A stretch of DNA of 64,000 nt. It comes from Clostridia bacterium. Its GTDB lineage: Bacteria; Bacillota; Clostridia; Oscillospirales; Acutalibacteraceae. The position numbers were made by a program, and so were the translations under genes. Where the stretch lies: the NCBI GenBank assembly GCA_017430535.1, contig JAFRMR010000003.1:434001-498000 (forward strand). The letters are read 5' to 3'. Every line of letters starts with the position of its first letter. The stretch's first letter is position 1. A model generated the notes under the pieces. That model searched no databases, was not told the DNA's origin, and worked only from the letters and a program-made list of their open reading frames with translations. Of the stretch, positions 17,659 to 25,314 are shown piece by piece.

Positions 17659-17687
17659 ATTATAACATTTTTTTAAGCGGGCTTCAA
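17659..17687 (-). promoter_or_regulatory. Promoter of the uvrBA operon
   Basis: Minus-strand TTGAAG and TATAAT with a 17-nt spacer, 25 nt upstream of the uvrB ATG. Confidence 0.75.
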
Positions 17688-17783
17688 CAATTTTAATGCA
17701 GTATATTTTATCAACATAGGAAGAGCCTTGACTCAATTATTATTCATTTTTACGGTAAACCTTGAAAGGGCAAAATAATATGC

Positions 17784-17812
17784 TTGATTTTTTCACGGCA
17801 ATGTAATATAAT
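17784..17812 (+). promoter_or_regulatory. Promoter of the hairpin array and tRNA-Pro
   Basis: TTGATT and TATAAT with a 17-nt spacer. The predicted start near 17819 is the first base of the hairpin array, about 365 nt before the tRNA. Confidence 0.7.
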
Positions 17813-17818
17813 ACACCA

Positions 17819-18150
17819 GTAAATCGGGGATGTAACCCCCGATTAATAAATTGGGGTGTATGAATCCCCAATTAACAAATCGGGACAAAATCCCTATTTA
17901 CAATCGGGGTGTAAGAACCTCTCGTAATTCAAACCAAATCACAGATTTGGTGAATTACGGAGAACCTTGTTACTCGCAAAGGCTTAGTAATAAGAACCTG
18001 AAGTTTCGCTTCAGAACCTTGTTACTTGTGAAAGTTTTGTAATAAGAACCTGAAGTTTCGCTTCAGAACCTTGTTACTTGTGAAAGTTTCGTAATAAGAA
18101 CCTGAAGCTTCGCTTCAGAACCTTGTTATTCGCTTTGCTCGTAATATGCG
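17819..18150 (+). repeat. Array of short hairpins with constant spacers, leader of tRNA-Pro
   Basis: About eleven small stem-loops follow one another. First come AATCGGGG/CCCCGATT, AATTGGGG/CCCCAATT and AAATCGGGA/TCCCTATTT. Then a longer dyad (CGTAATTCA...TGAATTACG with inner ACCAAATC/GATTTGGT). Then a series in which AGAACCT spacers separate alternating hairpins of the kind GAAGTTTCGCTTC and TTACTTGTGAAAGTTTCGTAA. The last part contains three 52-bp tandem units beginning at 17992, 18044 and 18096. No protein is credible. The array seems transcribed with the tRNA. Confidence 0.8.
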
Positions 18151-18182
18151 CAGCGCCACACCCCAAAAAAATAATATTTTTT

Positions 18183-18258
18183 CGGGGTGTAGCGCAGATG
18201 GTAGCGCGCTTGGTTCGGGACCAAGAGGCCGTGGGTTCAAATCCCGCCACTCCGACCA
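18183..18258 (+). tRNA. tRNA-Pro (anticodon CGG)
   Basis: A 76-nt cloverleaf with encoded CCA. Acceptor CGGGGTG pairs with CACTCCG (one G-U). The D arm has AGCGCAGATGGTAGCGC, the anticodon stem-loop CTTGG-TTCGGGA-CCAAG gives anticodon CGG (proline, codon CCG), and the T arm contains GTGGGTTCAAATCCCGC. A terminator follows at once. Confidence 0.95.
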
Positions 18259-18259
18259 T

Positions 18260-18297
18260 AAGGAACTCAATGTGTTTGCATTGGGTTCCTTAGTTTT
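18260..18297 (+). terminator. Terminator after tRNA-Pro
   Basis: Stem AAGGAACTCAATG/CATTGGGTTCCTT (one bulge), 6-nt loop, followed by AGTTTTT. Confidence 0.85.
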
Positions 18298-18455
18298 TGA
18301 ACATACGGCCTCTTGTCAGTCCCGGGCCAAAGTGAGGGACCAGGTGACGGAGCTGAGCGCCGCCTGTGGCGGATGCAGCGAGGCGGAGGAAGAGAAAAAC
18401 AGGGAGAATTGCGACGCCGAACGACGAGCAAGGCGACCATTGTTTTTCTCGGTCA

Positions 18456-18510
18456 GCCGTGGGTTCAAATGCTTTTGAAAGAAAGCTTTATAATCCCGCC
18501 ACTCCGACCA
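18456..18510 (+). pseudogene. Partial second copy of the tRNA-Pro 3' end, interrupted
   Basis: The T-arm and acceptor end of the tRNA-Pro recur here: GCCGTGGGTTCAAAT, then about 24 foreign bases that include a GCTTT/AAAGC dyad, then CCCGCCACTCCGACCA. The 5' half of a tRNA is absent. A terminator-like hairpin (AAGAGCTTAAACGC/GCGTTGGGCTCTT plus T-run, 18513-18549) follows it, as after the intact gene, and the next 50 bases also resemble those after the intact gene. Looks like an attachment-site remnant or decayed tandem tRNA. Apart from this, 18298-18801 holds no gene I can support. Confidence 0.75.
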
Positions 18511-18801
18511 TAAAAGAGCTTAAACGCTTTTGCGTTGGGCTCTTTTATTATTTGCAACAGATAACAAACTCACGGCCCCTTGTCAATTCCGAACCGATGT
18601 AAGTGACAGGGCGGCAGCTGTTATACACTGCGGTAAAAAATGAGAATAATTCTTTTCTAAAATAATAATCATGTATATACAAGGTATAATAATTATACAC
18701 CCGGGTATTTTGCACAGGACACGCGGACAGGTGCACGCAAATCATACAGAAAAACGCCTGTACTGTAGAACAAACCGGGCAAGACACAGGGAGGACTTTA
18801 C

Positions 18802-19680
18802 ATGCTTAACAGAATATACGCCTTAATAATGGCGATAGTCGCCTTTTTCTCATCTCTTTTCGGTATAGGTAATTACGGAAAAGTCAACACCTACTATGAT
18901 GTAAAATACGGCAGCGGTTCCCGCGAAATTTATGACCTGGCTGTGCCGAAGGACGCAAAGGGAGAAACAAACCTTCTGCTGCTGATTCACGGCGGAGCCT
19001 GGATATCCGGGGATAAAAAGGATTCAAGAGACTCAATTGTAAGCCAGGCGGCGGGAAGCGGCTGCTGCGCAGCAGCCATAAATTACACTTACGTATCGGA
19101 AAAAACGGATATAAACCTGATTTTGGATGAAATAACCATGGCGTTGAAAGCCATAAAAGAAAAGGGAAAAGAACTGGGAATATCAATAAACAAGGTTATG
19201 CTTTACGGACACTCCGCCGGCGGCAACCTTTCGCTTCTGTATGCCTACTCAAGAGCAGAAGAGGCACCCATAAAGCCCGTTGCCGTATTCGGTATGAGCG
19301 CGCCTACCGACCTCACCGATGTGCAATCCTATATTGACGGCGATTTTGATGATCAGAGTGCCTGCGAGCTGTTTTCAAAGGCCTGCGGCTTCAAATTCAC
19401 AAAAGAAAACCTGAAGGATGCCATACCTTACCTTGCGAAGGTTTCACCCGTAACCTATGTGAGCGCCTCAAGTGTTCCCACCGTACTGGCTCACGGCAAA
19501 AAAGATACTACCGTCAACTTTTCCCAATCTGAAAAACTTGACGCCTTGCTGACAAAATACGGTGTGAAGCACGAATTTATTGTTTTCCCGAATTCCGGTC
19601 ACGATTTGGGAAGCGATAATGAGCAGTCCCGGCGCATCTACAGCCTTATTGCTGAATACGCAGATGAATACCTGAAATAA
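18802..19680 (+). CDS. Alpha/beta hydrolase (esterase, HSL/BD-FAE-like), membrane anchored or secreted
   Basis: Protein of 292 residues with a hydrophobic N-terminus (residues about 4-22) that is a signal anchor or signal peptide. The oxyanion motif is LLLIHGGAWISG, the nucleophile elbow YGHSAGGNLSL (Ser), the acid in LAHGKKDTTVNF (Asp) and the His in NSGHDLG. It belongs to the group of carbohydrate or lipid esterases with HGGxW. A paralogue about 85% identical in sampled stretches lies at 39383-40258 on the other strand. GGGAGG lies 9 nt upstream of the ATG. The substrate is not evident. Confidence 0.88.
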   Translation: MLNRIYALIMAIVAFFSSLFGIGNYGKVNTYYDVKYGSGSREIYDLAVPKDAKGETNLLLLIHGGAWISGDKKDSRDSIVSQAAGSGCCAAAINYTYVSEKTDINLILDEITMALKAIKEKGKELGISINKVMLYGHSAGGNLSLLYAYSRAEEAPIKPVAVFGMSAPTDLTDVQSYIDGDFDDQSACELFSKACGFKFTKENLKDAIPYLAKVSPVTYVSASSVPTVLAHGKKDTTVNFSQSEKLDALLTKYGVKHEFIVFPNSGHDLGSDNEQSRRIYSLIAEYADEYLK

Positions 19681-19979
19681 ACGGGCATTGCCGGTAAAAT
19701 TAATTGCAGTCCCCTTTTACATTAGAGATAAAGGGGATTTTTACACGAATTACCCACCGGCAGCTCTTTATACTAAAAAATGTTTCAAACACGGCAGATG
19801 TGATATAATAAATAAAACAGAGAACCTTAAAACATCAGACACCGCCAAAAAAACGCAAAAAATACTAAAATTTATCTTTTAAGCGGATAATTTCACGGAT
19901 AATTTTTCCGTTGATTCTTAAGGATTTTTTAAGTAATGATTTTGATATTGTATTTTAAAACTAAAGTTCATTTTTCTGA

Positions 19980-20114
19980 TTTTTGCACCTTCATCTGATA
20001 GAAATATTTCAAACGATGAAATATCCGTTTGAAAAAACTGAGTGAAATATGGTGCAAAAAATCGGTACGGTATCGATAAAAAAGTGCTCAAAGCGACCAC
20101 TCTTAAAATAATTC
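19980..20114 (+). repeat. Intergenic repeat, copy 1, with complementary ends
   Basis: About 135 bp resembling 21616-21752. Ends pair as TTTTTGCACC/GGTGCAAAAA, followed by a hairpin around CGG (TCGGTACGGTATCGA). Two in-frame stops exclude a working reading frame. Together with copy 2 it flanks the zinc-ribbon membrane protein gene. The rest of 19681-20384 is AT-rich, with relics described separately, plus an unassigned open stretch at about 20297-20380 on the plus strand (KVSKPYEIKTIDDVFPVGME) that looks like the end of a lost gene. Confidence 0.5.
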
Positions 20115-20135
20115 ACAAAACTTAAAGAGCAATAT

Positions 20136-20225
20136 TCAGTAAAATCTCACGGACTTGGATTGATGAGTCAGCTCTTTTGATGTCTTTTCTGCCAACTCTG
20201 AATACATTTGTGTTTTGGTTGACAT
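20136..20225 (-). pseudogene. N-terminal relic of a conjugative-element helicase/methylase-type protein
   Basis: A perfect ribosome site (GAGGAGG) and ATG open a frame of only 29 codons, MSTKTQMYSELAEKTSKELT and then HQSKS, which stops. This start matches from memory the N-terminus of the very large SNF2/DNA-methylase proteins of Clostridia integrative conjugative elements (typical form ...AELAEKTAKELTxxWxxW). After 'HQ' the match is lost, so the gene is truncated and the rest is gone. It marks a former conjugative element at this place. The identification rests on pattern memory. Confidence 0.55.
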
Positions 20226-20249
20226 ATATCAGCCTCCTCTTTAAAAGAT

Positions 20250-20279
20250 AAGCGCCACCCGTATTAACGAGTGGCGCTT
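20250..20279 (-). terminator. Terminator-like hairpin downstream of the zinc-ribbon protein gene
   Basis: Nine-base-pair stem AAGCGCCAC/GTGGCGCTT; on the minus strand ATCTTTT follows, on the plus strand GAAAAAA. Best read as the minus-strand terminator of the gene ending at 20384. Confidence 0.6.
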
Positions 20280-20383
20280 GAAAAAATATTGATTCTCATT
20301 TCTTAAGCAGATTATCAAAGTCAGTAAGCCTTATGAAATAAAAACTATTGATGATGTGTTCCCGGTGGGGATGGAGTAAATGA

Positions 20384-21499
20384 TTAGTCCACTCTTTGCA
20401 GTTTAACTGTTGTATCCTCACTGTATGTCAGTTCAATATTATCATTGTCAATTATTCTGACTGTAAAATTCATTGAATCTCCTGCAAAGAAGCTTGTGCA
20501 ATCAAGACGATATTCGCCGTTTTGTTCATAAAAAGCATATGTGTCACTTGGGCTGTAAACATTACAGTGCGTTCCATCAAACGAGGTTATAGATCCAACC
20601 TGCATTTGAGCACAAGAAGTATTTCCTATGTTTTTCCATTTGCCTTCTATTTTAAAATCCTTTATCCTTTTTGAAATATCATTTGGTTCGTTATTAAAGT
20701 TTGGATTATCAATAAATTTATTAATCGTGATATTAAACTCTGCAAGGTTATCAGCATCTATAACACCATCATAACTGTCTCCAAATTTAATCTTACATTT
20801 TATATAATAATTTTTTCCTTGCTCCAACTCTAAGCGACTACCCTTCTGCAAATAAAGATGTATTCTGACACTTTTGTAGTTTATCCATTCATTTCCATAA
20901 GAATCATATACTTTCCCGTTAAAAACATGAGGAATATCATAGTCATATAGGGGAACGTAGCCATCATACTCGAAAACTTTGGACTCAGACGGTACAAGGC
21001 TCAGAAGATAATACTTATCACGCTCCACTTCTTCATCATCATATTCAATTCTATGATCATACCCATTAGAAACAACTGTTATATTTGAAAAATCAATATA
21101 ATGCAATTCATTTACTTGTTTATAATGTAAAACGGCAATACAACCACCGATAATAATAGCAGCAATCAAAGCAATTATAATGATTCTTTTGAAGTTTTTA
21201 TTTGACTTCGGAGTGTTGTTGGTATTTATATTTTGAACACTGTTTTCAATCTGTTTGTTGACTTCATCGTGAGCGATACTTTCATATGGCTTTTTTTCAG
21301 TATTATTTGCTTGATGATCGGCATTAAAATTATCCGTCTTTATTTGCAACTGTAATAAACAGTCATTACACAAAACGTACGATTTTGTTTTATTACTTGA
21401 AATCAATGTTGCATAGTTCAATTCGTTAAAACTTTTCCCGCATTTTTGACATACTCCATCACCAAGTTTTTGAACTTGTAAATCAATATAATCAGCCAT
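20384..21499 (-). CDS. Zinc-ribbon, single-span membrane protein of unknown function
   Basis: Protein of 371 residues. It opens with a four-Cys zinc ribbon (CQKCGKSF...LCNDC), then a polar linker rich in Asn and Lys, one transmembrane span (about 105-125, RIIIIALIAAIIIGGCIAVL) and an external beta-rich domain of about 240 residues ending in a lipocalin-like KWKNIGNTSC...LDCTSFF...ITVKLQ pattern. The topology is zinc ribbon inside, sensor-like domain outside. The start chosen is the ATG at 21499, preceded by GAGAGG; an earlier ATG at 21526 has a weaker site. The gene is more AT-rich than its neighbours and sits among mobile-element relics, suggesting transfer. Confidence 0.75.
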   Translation of the reverse strand: MADYIDLQVQKLGDGVCQKCGKSFNELNYATLISSNKTKSYVLCNDCLLQLQIKTDNFNADHQANNTEKKPYESIAHDEVNKQIENSVQNINTNNTPKSNKNFKRIIIIALIAAIIIGGCIAVLHYKQVNELHYIDFSNITVVSNGYDHRIEYDDEEVERDKYYLLSLVPSESKVFEYDGYVPLYDYDIPHVFNGKVYDSYGNEWINYKSVRIHLYLQKGSRLELEQGKNYYIKCKIKFGDSYDGVIDADNLAEFNITINKFIDNPNFNNEPNDISKRIKDFKIEGKWKNIGNTSCAQMQVGSITSFDGTHCNVYSPSDTYAFYEQNGEYRLDCTSFFAGDSMNFTVRIIDNDNIELTYSEDTTVKLQRVD

Positions 21500-21615
21500 A
21501 GCATTCTTCCTCTCATCATTATTCATATTATCCCGTGAACAACTAATTATTGCACAAAAAAAAAAAAAACAAGCCTTTTTATTTGGTCATTTTGACAAAT
21601 TTATATATTTCTTTA

Positions 21616-21752
21616 TTTTTGTACCATCATACGATGGAAATCACTCTAATAAGGAAATCATTGGCTGTAAAAAACTGAGAGGAAAACGGTACAAAAACAC
21701 CGATACGGTATCGAGGAAAAAGTTCCCAAAACAGCCATTCTTGAAATATTCT
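21616..21752 (+). repeat. Intergenic repeat, copy 2
   Basis: Second copy of the 135-bp repeat (see 19980-20114). Ends pair as TTTTTGTACC/GGTACAAAAA, and the following hairpin is CGATACGGTATCG. In this copy one plus-strand frame stays open (KKLRGKRYKNTDTVSRKKF), so a decayed coding origin remains possible. Confidence 0.5.
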
Positions 21753-21828
21753 GTCTTTTTTAGAGTGGCTGAAGGAGCAAGAAAGAATGAGAAAATATAG
21801 TTTTTTCGTACGGACTTAAGAAACGGAT

Positions 21829-21868
21829 GTACCGGTGTACCCAAAGGTGGGACACCCGGTACATCCAT
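21829..21868 (-). terminator. Long hairpin after the IPMTG surface-protein gene
   Basis: A 14-bp stem (GGATGTACCGGTGT against ACACCCGGTACATCC, one bulge) with a loop that can pair further. It lies 20 nt past the stop of the gene at 21889. The T-run on the minus strand is poor. Confidence 0.55.
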
Positions 21869-21888
21869 TTTCATGGTTCAGGAAAAAA

Positions 21889-22356
21889 TCATTGAGCGCG
21901 TTTCTTAGTGACAATTACTCCGATTAATGCACTGCAAACGGCCGCAAAAGCCCCAGTAGCAATTACCTTGTTGCTTCCGGTCATCGGAATATCGGTATAA
22001 GTGTCCGCATAATCAACAACTATGTCATTTTCAGGTGCTCTCTGTGTAATTGAAACATCGCTCGTATCAATTACAATCTCCGTTTCAGAGGGTTCAGAGG
22101 TTTCAAGGGTAACTTCCTCTCGAATAACAGTAACGCCTTCATTATCTTTTTTGGTTGTGCTTTCAGCATCGGATTCTGTTGACTGCTCTTCAGCTTCAAC
22201 CTGAGTTGTAGCATCTGCTGTGCTTGCATCTGTCACTTCGGTAATTGTAGAGGGCTCTGTTTCAGGGGCTGTAACATCATCTGCAAACGCTGTCGCCGAG
22301 CAGACAAAGAGCATAAGAGCGGTTATAATAGTTGCGATAAGTTTTCTGTTTTTCAT
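21889..22356 (-). CDS. Secreted, probably sortase-anchored Thr/Glu-rich surface protein
   Basis: Protein of 155 residues with a classic signal peptide (MKNRKLIATIITALMLFVCS, cleavage near ATAFA), a low-complexity Thr/Ser/Glu-rich middle part without Cys, and a C-terminal sorting tail: IPMTG (an LPXTG variant), a 20-residue hydrophobic span and the basic end KKRAQ. It should be linked to the cell wall with a flexible, probably glycosylatable stalk. No catalytic domain fits in it. A similar tail (PAETG...KKKA) ends the protein at 50884. AAAGGAATTTG precedes the ATG. Confidence 0.82.
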   Translation of the reverse strand: MKNRKLIATIITALMLFVCSATAFADDVTAPETEPSTITEVTDASTADATTQVEAEEQSTESDAESTTKKDNEGVTVIREEVTLETSEPSETEIVIDTSDVSITQRAPENDIVVDYADTYTDIPMTGSNKVIATGAFAAVCSALIGVIVTKKRAQ

Positions 22357-22430
22357 AATTCAAATTCCTTTCATAATTAAAGTTTAAGCCGCCTGTTTCC
22401 ACAGACGGCTTTTGTGTTGATTATTGTCAT

Positions 22431-22709
22431 TTATCTGACAAGGTTTTTGAGAAAATAGAGGATGTTTTCAATCATCTTCCACCAGAGAAGCTCAACATGG
22501 ATCTCACACTCGTCTGATTCTCCGGTTTTATTGTTTGTGCAGGTGATAGTACAGTTGCCGACTCCATTTGAAGTAACAAGACCGTTTTCATCAACCGATG
22601 CTATTCTTTCATCGGAGGAAACAAACGTAACATCGTCCATGTTCAAGTCATTGTCGATGTGGAGGTGAACTGCCTTGCCGTAATAAACCGTCACATACCT
22701 TTCGCTCAT
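22431..22709 (-). CDS. Small BIG2-like (bacterial Ig-like) domain protein
   Basis: Protein of 92 residues. The core (VTVYYGKAVHLHIDNDL, VTFVSSDERIASVDENGLVT, GVGNCTITC) is one BIG2 immunoglobulin-like domain, usually found in secreted adhesins, and it ends with an aromatic amphipathic helix (WWKMIENILYFLKNLVR). It has no signal peptide of its own; its ATG overlaps the stop of the preceding frameshifted ORF (ATGA), which does encode a signal peptide. The two may be the halves of one broken secreted protein. Confidence 0.7.
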   Translation of the reverse strand: MSERYVTVYYGKAVHLHIDNDLNMDDVTFVSSDERIASVDENGLVTSNGVGNCTITCTNNKTGESDECEIHVELLWWKMIENILYFLKNLVR

Positions 22710-22887
22710 AACATATGCAAAAAGCCGAACATATAAACAACGCCCTTATACTCCAGCACAAACGGATCTCGCACACGCACTCCGGTATCTGTAATCCCGG
22801 TTTGTGACAGCGCCGTACCTGCGCAGGAAAAAGCAATAATTCCGCAGAGTATCAGCGCGGCCGATGCCAGGCTTTTTTATCACTCAT
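22706..22887 (-). pseudogene. Frameshifted secreted-protein N-terminus ahead of the BIG2-like gene
   Basis: AGAAGGGG and an ATG at 22887 begin MSDKK, after which a run of six A residues shifts the frame. In the shifted frame follows a good signal peptide (SLASAALILCGIIAFSCAG) and about 40 more residues (ITDTGVRVRDPFVLEYKG, then VVYMFGFLHML) ending in a TGA that overlaps the next ATG. One added A in the run would restore the whole. It may be a real frameshift, phase-variable slippage, or a sequencing error in a homopolymer. Confidence 0.6.
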
Positions 22888-22923
22888 ATATTATCCCCTT
22901 CTGCTTTTGAATGTAACGCCCTG

Positions 22924-24762
22924 TTATTTCTTCGCCTCTACATCCAGAAGAGTTCCGAAACCTTTAACAATATCGGATGCGCTGTTATCCGAAACTGTCA
23001 TAAGCATTGAATTGGCAACCTCGTTGCCGCCCTCGCCGTTATAGATAAGCAGCGGGGTGAGAATACCCTGAGTGGTGATTGTATCCGGCAGGTTATAGCC
23101 GATGGCGTCATTGGTCAGGCCCATTACAAGCAGCTGCTTATCTTCATCGGCCGATGCTTCTCTGACCATATCCTCAAGGGTTCTGTAGCCCCAATCATCA
23201 CCGCTCCAGGACTGGGAGCCCTCCCATTTTGTGGAGCCGCTGTAGTCATCCTTTGTGCCGTAAACGCAGGCCGGCGCAAGCTCGCCGGGAACCGTGATGA
23301 AAGCAATATCATCGCCGAGCTCAATATAGCCGAGCTCAACCATGATGCCGTAACCGCTCTCGGCTGTGGAGGAACGAACGGCATTGAACCCCAGCACTCC
23401 GGTTGCGGCGCCGACCTCCATAAGGCCGTAGTCGCAGTCAAGCAGGATTTCAGTTGCCTTTATATTGACTGTGGGGGCAACGGCTTGCTTTTCATTTACC
23501 GCATCAATAACAAAATGTGCAAGGGAATAGCCCTTTTTATACATATCGCCGAAGCCGGGCTCACAGCCCTCGTAAAGCTCCTGCGTTACTTTTTCACCGT
23601 ATCTGCTGACCCATTCATCCCTTGTAAGGGCTTTGGAGGCAGCCCACTGCTCCGCATCGCTGCCGATTTCAACATCTGCAGTTGATACACCCGCCTGAGT
23701 GCCCTGAATAAACAGGAAATCATAGCCTGCATCCTTCATGGCAAGCTTCATATAATAGGGATAATCACAATCCGTCATATGAGTATCCTGGGCATTTGCG
23801 GAAACAGGATGAGCGCCTATATTTGAAACAATTGTCTTTTTGCCGCTGTCGGATTCAAAGATAAATGAGGAGAATCTGTTCTGGGTTTTTGCGCCGCTGT
23901 TGAACTTATCCCTGACCCCGTCGGCTTCGGGAGTATTGAAGAAGGAAAGGCTGCCGGCTTCCATACCGTCGAATGCTCTCTGCGCCGCATCGGAGGCCTT
24001 TTCAACAAGAGTATCGTGCATATCTTTTTCAAGGGTAAGTATATACTGATCGGGTAAAAAGCGCTTGAAAAGATTGACGGCAAGAACACTGAGGATTCGC
24101 TTCCAGTACATTCCCTGAATATCAAGACCGGCGTGGCAGTGAGTGGCACTGACAGTGCAGGAAAGGATATCGCCGGCTGTGATGCCGTAACGGCTCAGCT
24201 TTTGCTCAACGGCTTTTCTGATATCGCGGCAGGTCTGATTGGTGATACCTACGCCGTCAACGCTTATCATAATGATAACATCGGCTTTTCCGTTGCCGTT
24301 GATATCGCAGCCGTTGGTAAGAACAAGCACATTGACATTCTGACCCGAGTAAATCTTATCTATCTCTGCCTGGTAACCGCCGCCGCTGTGCATTTTATCA
24401 AGACAATAACCGTTGGGATCGGGATTTCCTTCGGCATCACGGCGCCATTTTTCGGGGATAACGCTGTTATCGGCGAACCCGGCTTTCCAGCCCGTGCCGC
24501 TGACTTTGCCGCCGGTGCCGGGATAGAAATACTCGCTTTCCCCTGCCTTAAAATCCTTTGCGTTTTTTATGCCGAAGCGGATATTTACGGCGGTTAAGGC
24601 CGCAAAAATACCATCCTGCACAACGCCGAAAACATTATCAACTGCGTGCTCAAAAAAGCCGTAACCCTCTTTACCGTCATTTGCGGCAAAGGCGTTTACG
24701 CTTGCAGACGCAATAAGCGCTGCAGAAAGAACAACCGCGGCTGTTTTTTTAAGAATTTTCAT
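22924..24762 (-). CDS. Secreted neutral/alkaline ceramidase-like hydrolase
   Basis: Protein of 612 residues with a signal peptide (cleavage after VNAFA, about residue 27). The catalytic part resembles neutral ceramidases: VIIMISVDGVGITNQTCRDI, then a histidine motif SCTVSATHCHAGLD matching the SxTHTHxGPG zinc-binding loop, a second His in NIGAHPVSAN, and VPGELAP late in the chain. Neutral ceramidases hydrolyse the amide of ceramide with a zinc ion and here would act outside the cell. The HTHSGP variant (HCHAGL) makes it a divergent member; another amide or ester substrate is possible. The downstream surface genes are on the same strand. Confidence 0.72.
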   Translation of the reverse strand: MKILKKTAAVVLSAALIASASVNAFAANDGKEGYGFFEHAVDNVFGVVQDGIFAALTAVNIRFGIKNAKDFKAGESEYFYPGTGGKVSGTGWKAGFADNSVIPEKWRRDAEGNPDPNGYCLDKMHSGGGYQAEIDKIYSGQNVNVLVLTNGCDINGNGKADVIIMISVDGVGITNQTCRDIRKAVEQKLSRYGITAGDILSCTVSATHCHAGLDIQGMYWKRILSVLAVNLFKRFLPDQYILTLEKDMHDTLVEKASDAAQRAFDGMEAGSLSFFNTPEADGVRDKFNSGAKTQNRFSSFIFESDSGKKTIVSNIGAHPVSANAQDTHMTDCDYPYYMKLAMKDAGYDFLFIQGTQAGVSTADVEIGSDAEQWAASKALTRDEWVSRYGEKVTQELYEGCEPGFGDMYKKGYSLAHFVIDAVNEKQAVAPTVNIKATEILLDCDYGLMEVGAATGVLGFNAVRSSTAESGYGIMVELGYIELGDDIAFITVPGELAPACVYGTKDDYSGSTKWEGSQSWSGDDWGYRTLEDMVREASADEDKQLLVMGLTNDAIGYNLPDTITTQGILTPLLIYNGEGGNEVANSMLMTVSDNSASDIVKGFGTLLDVEAKK

Positions 24763-24809
24763 TACTCCTGCCCCCTGATTATGGATATATCGGATTATTG
24801 ACGAACAGC

Positions 24810-25103
24810 TTATAACGGCTGACCGCAGTATTCGCAGAATTTGCCGGTGCCTGCCGGCGCGCCGCAGCTTGCGCAGAATTTGGGTGCTTCTTTTTCGGCG
24901 GGAGCGGAGCCGGCCATAGCCTGCTGCGCATCATCAATAAGCTTCTGCATAGCAATCCTGTCCTCTTCAATAAGCTTCTGAGTTTTTAATGCAGCCTGCT
25001 CGCGCTCCTCGGGAGTCATCTTATTCATGAGCTCCTGAACTTCTCTTTCTGCCTTTTTAACCAATTCCTGAAGCTCTTCGCAGGTGTATTCAACATTATC
25101 CAT
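24810..25103 (-). CDS. Coiled-coil zinc-ribbon protein
   Basis: Protein of 97 residues. The first 65 form a charged helix, rich in Glu and Lys with heptad-like spacing (LQELVKKAEREVQELMNKMT); the last 25 form a double zinc-ribbon, FCASCGAPAGTGKFCEYCGQPL. Such small proteins are common in Clostridia and of unknown function. The start is the ATG at 25103, with AGAGAGGG upstream; earlier in-frame codons belong to no plausible protein. Confidence 0.75.
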   Translation of the reverse strand: MDNVEYTCEELQELVKKAEREVQELMNKMTPEEREQAALKTQKLIEEDRIAMQKLIDDAQQAMAGSAPAEKEAPKFCASCGAPAGTGKFCEYCGQPL

Positions 25104-25230
25104 TTTGATATTCCCTCTCTTTGAAATTCGGGCACAGATGCCCTTATAATGAAATAATACCACAGGGGCATAATTCTTTTCAATAATAAAAAATACAGAA
25201 AACCGGGCTGTGATTTTTACATTTAAAACA

Positions 25231-25268
25231 ATTACAAAGGCTTCCCGCGAATGAGAAGCCTTTGTAAT
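25231..25268 (-). terminator. Terminator of the DUF2130 gene
   Basis: Perfect 14-bp stem ATTACAAAGGCTTC/GAAGCCTTTGTAAT with a 10-nt loop, followed on the minus strand by TGTTTTAAATG. Confidence 0.75.
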
Positions 25269-25314
25269 AAAAAGAAAGGAGAACAAAAATGAAAACAACC
25301 GTTAACGGAAAAAC

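Noticed and set aside
17851..18042. 63-codon frame within the hairpin array
   Set aside because: It crosses several perfect stem-loops and 52-bp repeats, and its composition is not protein-like.
17819..18150. CRISPR array
   Set aside because: The repeated words are short and the 'spacers' are self-complementary and similar to each other; no cas genes are in view.
18301..18450. GC-rich frames of 60-110 codons after tRNA-Pro
   Set aside because: They run through tRNA and terminator sequence and have no ribosome site.
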